A stretch of 6,553 nt of DNA. Source: Deltaproteobacteria bacterium (GTDB lineage Bacteria > Desulfobacterota > Syntrophia > Syntrophales > UBA2210). A program made the translations under genes and the position numbers. The notes beneath the pieces were generated by a model. The model saw nothing but the letters and a program-made list of their open reading frames with translations. It was not told the origin of the DNA and did no database searches. The stretch lies in contig JAFGSH010000005.1 in the NCBI GenBank assembly GCA_016934695.1, positions 1 through 6,553 of the forward strand, read 5' to 3'. Shown piece by piece: positions 1 to 6,553 of the stretch (the stretch's first letter is position 1; every line of letters starts with the position of its first letter).

Positions 1-1
1 C

Positions 2-3000
2 TTCTCCGAGGCATCCGGCACGGATGATCTGTTCAATAAGATTGCGGAATCCCTTCGCCTCCTCACGGGCGCCATTGCCGCTACCTTCTCGCTGTATGAT
101 CGGGATGGCCAGTCCTTGAAACTCTCGTCACTATCAGTTGATCCAGTATCCAGTGATACCGTACGTTCCTTCTTCGGCCCGGAGATATTCGCAATGAGCA
201 TGCCGGTGAGCTCGGCTGCCATGGAAGAGATGATCACTCAGGGTATCGGAAGGCCCAAAGATCTCCGCGAACTTTCATTCGGGACGATACCGCAGGAGGT
301 CTCCGATACGGCCATGGAGGCTTTCGGATGCAGGCACCTCATCGCCCTTGCCGTTAATTATTCCGGGGAAGTGCTGGGCACGTGCGTTGCTTATCTGTCG
401 GGCGATCAGCCGGTGGTGCCGGACGACGCATTGAAAACGTTCGCCTATCTCTCCGGGATGGCGCTCAAGCGCAGACGGGACGAGGATCAGTTGCGGGAGA
501 GCGAGGAGAAGTACCGGACCATCCTGGAGAGCATCGAGGACGGCTACTGGGAGGTGGATCTGGAGGGGAGGTTCACCTTCTTCAACGACGCCATGTGCCG
601 GATATCGGGGCAGACCAGAGAGAAACTCATAGGAGTTGAGGCCTACCGCGACGCCACCCCGGAGACCGCGGAGAGGATGTTCAAGGCCTTCGAGGGGGTA
701 TACCGGACAGGCCACCCCGCCGAGCTGGCGGATTACGAGATACTCAAGGGAGACGGCACGAAGGGGTTCTATGAGATGAGCGCCCACCTCATGCGGGATG
801 AGGAGGGGAACCCGGTCGGCTTCCGGGGCATCACCCGCGACGTCACGAAGCGCAAGGAGATGGAGCAGGCGCTGGCGGAGAGCGAGAAACGCTACCGCAT
901 GATCGTCCAGAATATGAGCGAGATCGTATGGACCATCAACACGGATCTGCGGTTTACGTACGTCAGCCCGTCGGCTGTGTGGGTGGCGGGGTATACCCCG
1001 GAAGAAACGCTCAAGACCCCCTTACAGAAATTCCTCACTCCCGAGTCTTTTGATCTGGCATCCCGGAAGCTGGCGGACGAGCTGGCGCTGGAGGCGAGCG
1101 GTGAGCCCTTCGACCCCAACAGGGCGGTTACCCTGGAACTGGAGGCGGTCCATAAGGACGGCCACACCTTCTGGCTTGAGATCTCCGGCACGTTCAACCG
1201 GGACGATGCGGGCACCGTCACGGAAATCCTGGTAGTGGGAAAGAACATCACGGAACGCAAGGAGGTCGAGCTAGCCCTGGCGGAGAGCGAGAGGCGCTAT
1301 CGGATGATCGTGGAGAACATGCGCGATATCATCTGGACCATGGACCTGAATCTCAACTATACGTACCGCAGCCCGTCGAATATCCAGATCACCGGCTACA
1401 CCCCGGAGGAGATCACCGGCACCCCGCCGAGAGATCAGATTACCCCGGAATCGTACGCCCTGATCGAGAAGGTCCTGGCGGAAGAGCTGGAAAGGGAATT
1501 CGGGGGGGAACCCGTCGACCCCCACCGGTCGAGGACGCTGGAAGTGGAGGTGTACCACAAAGACGGCGGAACGGTCTGGATCGAGGTAACGGGAACATTC
1601 ATCCGTGACGAGAGCGGCACGCCCGTCGAGATTCTGCTTGCCGCCAGGGATATCACGGAGCGCAAGAGGATGGCGGATGAGCTGAGAAACAGCGAGAGAC
1701 GCTACCGGATGATCGTGGAAAACATGACGGACATGATCGCGACGGTGGATCTGAATCTGCGGTACACCTACCAGAGCCCGTCCATCGAACGGGTTACCGG
1801 GTACAGCGCGGACGAGCTCGCGAATGCCTCCGCCGGCGAACGGATCACGCCGGAATCCAGGACCAGGGTGGAGCAGTTCCTGGCCGATGCCCTGGCCCGC
1901 GAATCCCGCGGAGAACCCTCCGACTGGCTCAGGAGGCAGACCATCGAGATCGAGACGTATCACAAGAAGGGCGGAACCGTCTGGATCGAGATCACCCCCA
2001 CCTTTATCCACGACGGGAACGGCGAACCCACCGGCATCCTCGTGACCGGCAGGGATATCACGGATCGCAAGCGGGCGGAGGAAGAGAAGGATAATCTCGA
2101 GAAACAGCTGATGCAGGCGCAGAAGATGGAGACCGTCGGCCGCCTGGCTGGCGGGGTGGCCCATGACTTCAACAATATGCTCAGCGTCATCCTGGGGTAC
2201 GTGGACCTGGCCAAACTGCGCCTGGCCAAGGAGCATCCCGTCCTGAAGGACATCGTTGAGATCGAGAGGGCCGCCATCCGCTCCCGCAACATCACCGGCC
2301 AGCTCCTGGCCTTTTCCCGGAAGCAGATCATCGCTCCGAGAGTCGTCGATCTCAACGACCTGGTCGTCAATGCGGAGAAAACCCTGATCCGCCTCATCGG
2401 TGAGGATATCGAGCTGAAGGTTGTACCCGGAGAAGATCTCTGGGCGGTCAAGTTCGATCCGTCGCAGATCGAACAGATCCTCATCAATCTGGCGGTGAAT
2501 GCCCGCGACGCGATGACCGGCGGGGGAAAACTGACGATCGAGACCGGGAACATCGTTCTCGATGATTACTACTGCGAAAACCATGCCGGCTTCAGGCCCG
2601 GCAGCTACGTTCGAATGTCCGTCAGCGACAACGGGGAGGGGATGGACCAGGAGACGCTGCAGCATATCTTCGAACCCTTCTTCACGACCAAGGAGCCGGG
2701 GAGGGGCACCGGCCTGGGGCTGGCCACGGTCTACGGCATCGTCAAACAGAACGAAGGCTTCATCAACGTCTACAGCGAACCGGGACACGGGACAACCTTC
2801 AACATCTACGTGCCGCGTACGACCGAGAAGCGAAAGGTACAGAAAGAGACCCTGGAAGAACCGGCGGTGACCGGAGAGGGGAACATCCTCCTGGTGGAGG
2901 ACGACCCCATGGTCCTCGAGATCACCAAGGGGATGCTGGAATCCATCGGCTACAGTGTGATCGTAGCGGAAACCCCCCGGGACGCCGTATCGATCTGCGA

Positions 3001-3244
3001 AAAGCCCGACATCCCCCTCGGCATGGTGATCAGCGACGTGGTGATGCCGAACATGAGCGGAAAAGAGCTGAGGACCAGACTCATCGAGATACGGCCGGGC
3101 ATCAAGGTGCTCTTCATGTCCGGCTATCCGGCCGACGTCATCGCCCACCACGGGGTGCTGGAGGAGGGGGTGCACTTCCTCCAGAAGCCCTTCAGGTTGA
3201 GAGACCTGGCTCGCAAGGTACGGGAAATCATGACGGCGGATTAG
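2..3244 (+). CDS. Hybrid sensor histidine kinase, GAF-PAS(x4)-HisKA-HATPase-REC (5' partial)
   Basis: Signal-sensing kinase that autophosphorylates on His and passes phosphate to its own receiver domain. The frame is open to the left edge, so the true start lies outside; a TTG at 116 sits inside the GAF fold and is not a convincing start. With residue 1 at base 2 (1080 residues visible): GAF remnant to about 155; PAS1 about 164-290; PAS2 292-426, PAS3 427-561, PAS4 562-697, each closed by a PAC-like DITERK-type end; HisKA with H-box [13 protein letters not shown], phospho-His 721 (base 2162); ATPase N-box [10 protein letters not shown] (Asn 833), G1 DNGEGM (876-881), FEPFFTTK, G2 GTGLGL (from 902); C-terminal receiver about 961-1080 with acidic pair EDD, phospho-Asp 1012 in SDVVMP, Ser 1040 and Lys 1062 (QKPF). 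No transmembrane segment is visible, so the seen part is cytoplasmic. There is no DNA-binding output domain and no response regulator gene next to it; ligand and partner are unknown. Confidence 0.95.
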   Translation, partial: FSEASGTDDLFNKIAESLRLLTGAIAATFSLYDRDGQSLKLSSLSVDPVSSDTVRSFFGPEIFAMSMPVSSAAMEEMITQGIGRPKDLRELSFGTIPQEVSDTAMEAFGCRHLIALAVNYSGEVLGTCVAYLSGDQPVVPDDALKTFAYLSGMALKRRRDEDQLRESEEKYRTILESIEDGYWEVDLEGRFTFFNDAMCRISGQTREKLIGVEAYRDATPETAERMFKAFEGVYRTGHPAELADYEILKGDGTKGFYEMSAHLMRDEEGNPVGFRGITRDVTKRKEMEQALAESEKRYRMIVQNMSEIVWTINTDLRFTYVSPSAVWVAGYTPEETLKTPLQKFLTPESFDLASRKLADELALEASGEPFDPNRAVTLELEAVHKDGHTFWLEISGTFNRDDAGTVTEILVVGKNITERKEVELALAESERRYRMIVENMRDIIWTMDLNLNYTYRSPSNIQITGYTPEEITGTPPRDQITPESYALIEKVLAEELEREFGGEPVDPHRSRTLEVEVYHKDGGTVWIEVTGTFIRDESGTPVEILLAARDITERKRMADELRNSERRYRMIVENMTDMIATVDLNLRYTYQSPSIERVTGYSADELANASAGERITPESRTRVEQFLADALARESRGEPSDWLRRQTIEIETYHKKGGTVWIEITPTFIHDGNGEPTGILVTGRDITDRKRAEEEKDNLEKQLMQAQKMETVGRLAGGVAHDFNNMLSVILGYVDLAKLRLAKEHPVLKDIVEIERAAIRSRNITGQLLAFSRKQIIAPRVVDLNDLVVNAEKTLIRLIGEDIELKVVPGEDLWAVKFDPSQIEQILINLAVNARDAMTGGGKLTIETGNIVLDDYYCENHAGFRPGSYVRMSVSDNGEGMDQETLQHIFEPFFTTKEPGRGTGLGLATVYGIVKQNEGFINVYSEPGHGTTFNIYVPRTTEKRKVQKETLEEPAVTGEGNILLVEDDPMVLEITKGMLESIGYSVIVAETPRDAVSICEKPDIPLGMVISDVVMPNMSGKELRTRLIEIRPGIKVLFMSGYPADVIAHHGVLEEGVHFLQKPFRLRDLARKVREIMTAD
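872..2086 (+). repeat. Three tandem in-frame PAS-coding units of 405 bases
   Basis: PAS2, PAS3 and PAS4 of the kinase form an exact-period tandem array. The units are 872-1276, 1277-1681 and 1682-2086. The conserved Tyr codon of the (E)RRYRMIV motif lies at 893, 1298 and 1703, which is 405 bases (135 codons) apart each time. By hand count PAS3 and PAS4 share about 74 of 135 residues without gaps. PAS1 (Tyr codon at 512, 381 bases before PAS2) is out of this period and more divergent. The array is inferred to come from intragenic domain duplication. Confidence 0.85.
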
Positions 3245-3250
3245 AAAGAT

Positions 3251-3265
3251 CCCGGGAACACCGGG
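3251..3265 (+). terminator. Weak GC hairpin just after the kinase stop codon
   Basis: CCCGG (3251-3255) can pair with CCGGG (3261-3265) across the loop GAACA, starting 7 bases after the kinase stop. The stem is only 5 bp and the following bases (tgattcgacgggg) are not a T-run, so it does not meet the usual intrinsic terminator pattern. The position is suggestive, but the call is weak. Confidence 0.2.
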
Positions 3266-3332
3266 TGATTCGACGGGGCCTCTCATACAGCACCACACCC
3301 TCCCGACGCGGAGGACTCACTCCTTAAAACCA

Positions 3333-3366
3333 TTGACAACCGGTTCCAAAGGTTGTTTATTATAAA
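3333..3366 (+). promoter_or_regulatory. Candidate promoter upstream of the decarboxylase gene
   Basis: A perfect sigma70-type -35 box, TTGACA (3333-3338), is followed 19 bases later by TATTAT (3358-3363, 5 of 6 to TATAAT). TATAAA at 3361-3366 is another -10 possibility but with a 22-base spacer. The spacing is longer than the ideal 17, which often goes with regulated promoters. This is the only AT-rich patch in a GC-rich neighbourhood. If the organism were archaeal, the run TTTATTATAAA (3356-3366) would instead read as a TATA box. The implied leader before the ATG at 3553 is about 180 nt. Confidence 0.45.
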
Positions 3367-3370
3367 CCTT
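3336..3370. promoter_or_regulatory. Two overlapping inverted repeats over the promoter (possible operator)
   Basis: ACAACC (3336-3341) is inverted as GGTTGT (3351-3356) with a 9-base spacer. AAGGTT (3349-3354) is inverted as AACCTT (3365-3370) with a 10-base spacer. The first overlaps the -35 box and the second brackets the -10 region. AACCGGTT (3338-3345) is itself a palindrome, and a further AACC lies at 3328-3331. The tetramer AACC/GGTT therefore occurs five times in 41 bases. This looks like a repressor or activator binding array, but the family of any regulator cannot be told. Confidence 0.35.
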
Positions 3371-3552
3371 CGGCGGTGGATTCCTCTCATTTACGCAGGT
3401 ACAGATGACGAGAGGGGCTGGAGGCCGTCGTCCGCGTGCGTCCCTTTCATGAACCGCCCATTTCCCTGCTTGCACCGGCGGAAACGGCGGTGTCTCTCCT
3501 GGCGGCCGTGCGATTGTGAAGGGAACAAGATCATTGCGGGGGGAAAGGGTTC

Positions 3553-4965
3553 ATGACGACGGAGGGGTTGAATATCAGGGAACGGATGCGTCTGCAGGCG
3601 GCCGACTGGGGTCTGTTCGAGCAGGCCAGAGCCTGTGCCTGTGATTACATGGATCAGGTGTACGATCGTGGTGTCGTGCCGACCGGGGAGGCCATCGGTC
3701 GTCTCGACCTTTTCGATGAACCCCTGCCCGGGGCGCCCGGCGATCCGGGGGAGATTCTGCGCCTGCTCCATGAATGCGGCTCCCCCGCGACGGTCGCTCA
3801 GACCGGCGGGAGGTACTTCGGATTCGTGAACGGGGGGACCGTCCCCGCCGCCATGGCGGCACAGTGGCTGGCCGACGTATGGGACCAGAATTGCGCCCTC
3901 TACGTCATGTCGCCCATCGTGTCGCGGCTGGAGGTCCTCTGTGAACGATGGCTGATCGATCTTCTCGGACTTCCCTCCGGGACGGCCGCCGGGTTTGTCA
4001 GCGGGACGTCGGTCGCCACGATGTGCGGGCTCGCGGCGGGACGGAACGAGCTGCTGAAACGCCTGGGGTGGGATGTCACGCTGAAAGGTCTCTTCGGTGC
4101 CCCGCACCTCCGCGTCATCCTCGGCGGGCAGGCCCATGCGTCCGTGTTCAAGGCGCTGGCGCTTCTGGGTTTCGGCCGGGAGAATATCGAAGAGGTGCCG
4201 GTCGACGGCCAGGGGCGCATCGATGTGGCGCAAATGGCTGAGCCGGATGAGCGTACGTTGTTGATAGCCCAGGCCGGCAATGTCAGTACCGGCTCCTTCG
4301 ACCCCATCGATGAGATCTGTGACCGTGCCGGAAATTCCGGCGCGTGGGTTCACATAGACGGGGCCTTCGGCCTCTGGGCCGCAGCCTCCGCGGGCAGGCG
4401 CTTCCTGACCCGGGGGATCGAGAGGGCGGATTCCTGGTCGATTGACGCCCACAAGACGCTGAATGCCCCCTATGACTGCGGCATCGTCCTGTGCCGGGAT
4501 CGGGAGGCCCTGATAGGGGCGATGCAGGCGGCCGGTTCGTATATCCAGTACAGCCGGGAGCGGGACGGGATGCTCTACACCCCCGAGATGTCCCGGCGGG
4601 CCCGGGCCGTCGAGCTCTGGGCGACGCTGAAATCGCTCGGAAAAACGGGTGTCGAAGAGCTGGTCGACGGTCTGTGCGAACGGGCGGCGCAGTTCGCGGT
4701 TGAGCTCCGTGCCGAGGGGTTCCACATCCTCAACGATGTGGTCTTCAATCAGGTCCTTGTTGCCTGCGACACGCAGGAGGAGACACAGGCGACGCTGGCG
4801 GGGATCCAGGAGTCAGGCGAATGCTGGTGCGGGGGGACCGTCTGGAACGGCAGACCGGCCATCAGGATCAGTGTATGCTCCTGGGCGACGACGGCGGCGG
4901 ATGTGGACCTTTCCGTGGCCGCCTTCGTCAAGGCCCGAGCACGGGCTCGGGTGGCCGGCGGGTAG
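3553..4965 (+). CDS. Group II pyridoxal-phosphate-dependent decarboxylase family protein
   Basis: A complete 470-residue fold-type I PLP enzyme of the group II decarboxylase family (glutamate/tyrosine/aromatic amino acid/diaminobutyrate decarboxylase relatives), expected to be cytosolic. Family landmarks in order: SGTSVAT (150-156) for the cofactor phosphate; GGQAHASVF with the ring-stacking His 195; HIDGAFG (Asp 269, contacts the pyridine nitrogen); SIDAHKTLN, Lys 301 forming the Schiff base; and a C-terminal GRPAIRISVCSW segment typical of the family. Length is normal. The start is secure: an in-frame TGA at 3517-3519 precedes it, no other start codon lies between, and a purine-rich ggggggaaaggg sits just upstream. 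The substrate is not readable from the sequence: amino acid decarboxylation is the family default, but some relatives catalyse decarboxylation-dependent deamination, aldehyde formation or C-S lyase-type reactions. The last residues (ARARARVAGG) are a low-complexity tail. The ATPase gene follows after 60 bases on the same strand, so co-transcription is possible. Confidence 0.9.
   Translation: MTTEGLNIRERMRLQAADWGLFEQARACACDYMDQVYDRGVVPTGEAIGRLDLFDEPLPGAPGDPGEILRLLHECGSPATVAQTGGRYFGFVNGGTVPAAMAAQWLADVWDQNCALYVMSPIVSRLEVLCERWLIDLLGLPSGTAAGFVSGTSVATMCGLAAGRNELLKRLGWDVTLKGLFGAPHLRVILGGQAHASVFKALALLGFGRENIEEVPVDGQGRIDVAQMAEPDERTLLIAQAGNVSTGSFDPIDEICDRAGNSGAWVHIDGAFGLWAAASAGRRFLTRGIERADSWSIDAHKTLNAPYDCGIVLCRDREALIGAMQAAGSYIQYSRERDGMLYTPEMSRRARAVELWATLKSLGKTGVEELVDGLCERAAQFAVELRAEGFHILNDVVFNQVLVACDTQEETQATLAGIQESGECWCGGTVWNGRPAIRISVCSWATTAADVDLSVAAFVKARARARVAGG
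4934..4951 (+). repeat. Perfect 7-bp GC hairpin inside the decarboxylase 3' end
   Basis: CCCGAGC (4934-4940) pairs with GCTCGGG (4945-4951) across the four-base loop ACGG. It lies within the last codons of the decarboxylase gene and encodes part of the Arg/Ala-rich tail. No T-run follows directly; the nearest is TTTTT about 28 bases on (4979-4983). It is therefore not a standard intrinsic terminator, but it could act as an attenuating or RNA-protecting structure between two co-transcribed genes. Confidence 0.4.
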
Positions 4966-5025
4966 GTGTTGTGACGGATTTTTGACGTGTAGTGTCATGG
5001 ATGCAGGCCACCAGAGGGGGATGCT

Positions 5026-6553
5026 ATGAATTCAGAGCAGATGAAAGAAGGGGGAGCGGCGAAGGATGTTGTCTGCGGGATGGACGTGTCGACCGATTCT
5101 CCGCACCGCTACCGGTACGAGGGGAAAGAGTACTACTTCTGTTGTGAACACTGTCTGAAGAAGTTCAAGGAAGACCCCGAGCGCTACCTGCAAGAGGAAA
5201 CAGCGGGGGGAGAGACGCTGAAGGACGTCGTCTGCGGGATGGACGTATCGGCCGATTCTCCGCACCGCTACCAGTACCAGGGGAAGGATTACTATTTCTG
5301 CAGCGGGCACTGCCTGCAGAAATTCAAGGAGGACCCGGAGCGCTACCTGAAGAAAGGACCGGCGACGCCTGAGGGCAGGGCCGACGGGGCGGCCTGTTAC
5401 ACCTGCCCGATGCACCCGGAGGTAATGCAGGACCACCCGGGGAGCTGCCCGAAATGCGGGATGGCACTGGAGCCGCGGACGGTCACCATGGAAGAGGAAA
5501 ACCCGGAGCTGGTCGATATGACACGGCGTTTCTGGATCAGCGCGGCCCTCGCGCTCCCGGTCTTTCTCCTCGCCATGACGGCCGATCTCTTCCCGGCCCT
5601 GCTGCCGGAGGGGCTCTCCCTGCGGGCCGTTCAGTGGATCTCGTTCATCCTGGCCACGCCGGTGGTTCTCTGGGGCGGCTGGCCCTTCTTCGTCCGCGGC
5701 TGGCAGTCGATCCTGACCTGGAACCTCAACATGTTCACCCTGATCGGTCTCGGCGTGTCGGTGGCCTGGACCTACAGCGTAGTCGCCCTTCTCGTTCCGC
5801 GTGTCTTTCCCCCCACCATGCGGATGGAAGGCGGGATGGTACACGTCTACTTCGAGGCGGCGGCGATGATCACCGTCCTGGTCCTCCTGGGCCAGGTCCT
5901 CGAACTGCGGGCACGCTCGCGGACCAACACCGCCATCAGAATGCTGCTCGAACTCGCCCCCAATACCGCGCGGATCGTCAGAGCCGACAGGACGGAGGAA
6001 GATATTCCCCTCGAACAGGTCAAACCCGGCGATGTGCTGCGGCTGCGTCCCGGGGGAAAGGTTCCGGTGGACGGCACGGTGATCGAAGGAGAGAGCAGTG
6101 TCGACGAATCGATGGTCACCGGTGAACCAATCCCGGTGGAGAAGGGCCCCGGGGACGCCCTGATCGGAGCGACCACGAACGGCACGGGGAGTCTCCTGAT
6201 GCGGGCCGAGAAGGTGGGGGCCGAGACCCTCCTCGCGCAGATCGTGAATATGGTCGCCGAGGCCCAGCGCTCGCGCGCCCCGATCCAGCGGCTGGCCGAT
6301 GTGGTGTCGGGTTATTTCGTCCCGGCCGTGGTGATCGTCGCCGTGATCGCCTTTGTTGTCTGGTGGGTGTGGGGGCCGGAACCGCGCCTCGCCCACGCCA
6401 TCGTCAATGCGGTGGCCGTCCTGATCATCGCCTGTCCGTGCGCCCTGGGGCTCGCCACTCCCATCGCGATCATGGTGGGGACCGGACGCGGCGCCACGGC
6501 CGGCGTCCTGATCAAGAATGCCGAGGCCCTGGAGATCATGGAGAAGATAGACA
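5026..6553 (+). CDS. Copper-type P1B ATPase with tandem YHS and HMBD N-terminus (3' partial)
   Basis: An ATP-driven heavy-metal exporter of the inner membrane, most likely for Cu(I)/Ag(I). It is open to the right edge, with 509 residues visible. Domains: YHS1 about 14-55 (Cys17, and Cys39, Cys40, His42, Cys43 in FCCEHC); YHS2 about 67-108 (Cys70, and Cys92, His95, Cys96 in FCSGHC); HMBD motif 125-149, YTCPMHPE...[10 protein letters not shown] (Cys127, Met129, His130, Cys141, Cys144, Met146); membrane helices near 169-190, 202-224, 236-258, 275-294, 431-450 and 457-482; actuator loop TGEP (365-368); ion-binding CPC (470-472) in [11 protein letters not shown], the P1B-1 copper signature. There is no classical HMA (GMxCxxC) domain. 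The catalytic DKTGT Asp is expected just past the right edge. ATG 5026 is the first ATG after an in-frame TAG at 4990-4992, with agaggggg (5013-5020) five bases upstream. Specificity rests on CPC alone, because the downstream helix motifs are outside the window. A CopA/CopB-like or silver role is possible. Confidence 0.93.
   Translation, partial: MNSEQMKEGGAAKDVVCGMDVSTDSPHRYRYEGKEYYFCCEHCLKKFKEDPERYLQEETAGGETLKDVVCGMDVSADSPHRYQYQGKDYYFCSGHCLQKFKEDPERYLKKGPATPEGRADGAACYTCPMHPEVMQDHPGSCPKCGMALEPRTVTMEEENPELVDMTRRFWISAALALPVFLLAMTADLFPALLPEGLSLRAVQWISFILATPVVLWGGWPFFVRGWQSILTWNLNMFTLIGLGVSVAWTYSVVALLVPRVFPPTMRMEGGMVHVYFEAAAMITVLVLLGQVLELRARSRTNTAIRMLLELAPNTARIVRADRTEEDIPLEQVKPGDVLRLRPGGKVPVDGTVIEGESSVDESMVTGEPIPVEKGPGDALIGATTNGTGSLLMRAEKVGAETLLAQIVNMVAEAQRSRAPIQRLADVVSGYFVPAVVIVAVIAFVVWWVWGPEPRLAHAIVNAVAVLIIACPCALGLATPIAIMVGTGRGATAGVLIKNAEALEIMEKID
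5065..5349 (+). repeat. Tandem duplication of a YHS-coding unit, 159-base period
   Basis: Bases 5065-5190 and 5224-5349 encode the two YHS domains of the ATPase. Every landmark codon is shifted by exactly 159 bases (53 codons), for example Cys codons 5074/5233 and 5140/5299. By hand count 107 of 126 bases (about 85%) and 35 of 42 residues match. Ten of the 17 changed codons are synonymous. Between them lies a short Glu/Gly-rich linker. The likeness indicates a fairly recent in-gene duplication, or gene conversion keeping the copies alike. Confidence 0.9.

Larger units (their letters stand above)
3245..3552. other. Intergenic region between the kinase and decarboxylase genes
   Basis: This 308-base stretch holds no gene I can support. 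Bases 3245-3320 contain only a weak GC hairpin (3251-3265). Bases 3326-3370 are an AT-rich island with a promoter-like signal and overlapping inverted repeats. Bases 3371-3552 would be a leader of about 180 nt if transcription starts just after the island. The leader contains short open frames (for example 3405-3452 and 3450-3556) without family resemblance, and I recognise no riboswitch or tRNA. The stretch before 3553 is purine-rich (ggggggaaaggg) and could act as the ribosome binding site. Confidence 0.6.

Noticed and set aside
116..118. TTG as the start codon of the kinase
   Set aside because: The same frame is open from base 2 and encodes residues that continue the GAF domain upstream, so the real start lies left of the window.
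1271..3298. A 675-codon open frame on the - strand opposite the kinase gene
   Set aside because: The + strand encodes an unmistakable PAS/HisKA/ATPase/receiver protein here. The antisense frame is kept open by G/C-biased third positions, and its translation shows no recognisable domain.
3405..3452. A 15-codon frame in the leader before the decarboxylase
   Set aside because: It is too short and Arg/Gly-rich, with no good ribosome binding site and no family resemblance.
3391..4725. A 444-codon open frame on the - strand opposite the decarboxylase
   Set aside because: It shadows a gene with a complete set of PLP-enzyme motifs. The antisense protein is low-complexity (rich in Gly, Pro and Arg) and matches nothing I know.
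4983..4997. TGAC-N7-GTCA dyad and a TTGACG -35-like box before the ATPase
   Set aside because: The arms are only 4 bp, no -10 box follows at a usable distance, and the site does not resemble known copper-responsive operators such as those of CueR, CsoR or CopY.
4997..5029. A 10-codon frame ending in ATGA over the ATPase start, possible leader peptide
   Set aside because: It is very short, has no convincing ribosome site, and no metal-ligand or attenuator-type composition. Overlap by chance is likely.
5454..6125. A 223-codon + strand frame within the ATPase gene in another phase
   Set aside because: It overlaps the ATPase membrane and actuator coding sequence, has no domain, and has Arg/Gly-rich composition typical of an off-phase GC-rich frame.
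5032..6396. A 454-codon open frame on the - strand opposite the ATPase
   Set aside because: The + strand carries YHS, HMBD, TGEP and CPC motifs in one continuous frame. The antisense translation is His/Arg/Gly-rich and even mirrors the YHS duplication, as a shadow would.

Overview
The window holds three protein-coding genes, all on the + strand, and two of them run off the window edges. From left to right: the 3' part of a large multi-PAS hybrid sensor histidine kinase (2-3244, 5' end missing); a non-coding gap of about 300 bases with one AT-rich, promoter-like patch (about 3326-3370); a complete group II pyridoxal-phosphate decarboxylase-like gene (3553-4965); and the 5' part of a heavy-metal P1B-type ATPase (5026-6553, 3' end missing). 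The ATPase has an unusual N-terminus: two tandem YHS domains followed by a heavy-metal-binding (HMBD) zinc-ribbon-like motif.

The DNA is GC-rich, roughly 60% by eye, with strong G/C preference at third codon positions. This leaves long open frames on the reverse strand that I judge to be shadows. The architecture (GAF-PAS-PAS-PAS-PAS-HisKA-HATPase-REC, with a [17 protein letters not shown] H-box) and the YHS/HMBD copper ATPase fit a bacterium rich in two-component systems. The style resembles Desulfobacterota/Deltaproteobacteria-like anaerobes, but this is an impression. A methanogenic archaeon cannot be excluded from this sequence alone.

How the genes relate: the kinase appears to be its own transcription unit. 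Its stop is followed by about 80 bases of featureless sequence and then a candidate promoter with overlapping inverted repeats. That promoter would serve the decarboxylase and, through a gap of only 60 bases with no recognisable promoter, possibly the ATPase as well. The ATPase is expected to export Cu(I) (or Ag(I)) across the cytoplasmic membrane. The decarboxylase substrate cannot be read from the sequence, and no functional link between the three genes is demonstrated.

The most notable structure is internal duplication in both truncated genes. The kinase has three PAS units spaced exactly 405 bases (135 codons) apart. The ATPase has two YHS units exactly 159 bases (53 codons) apart that are still about 85% identical in DNA. 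I see no tRNA, rRNA, CRISPR array, insertion sequence or phage gene, and no convincing previously undescribed multi-gene system.
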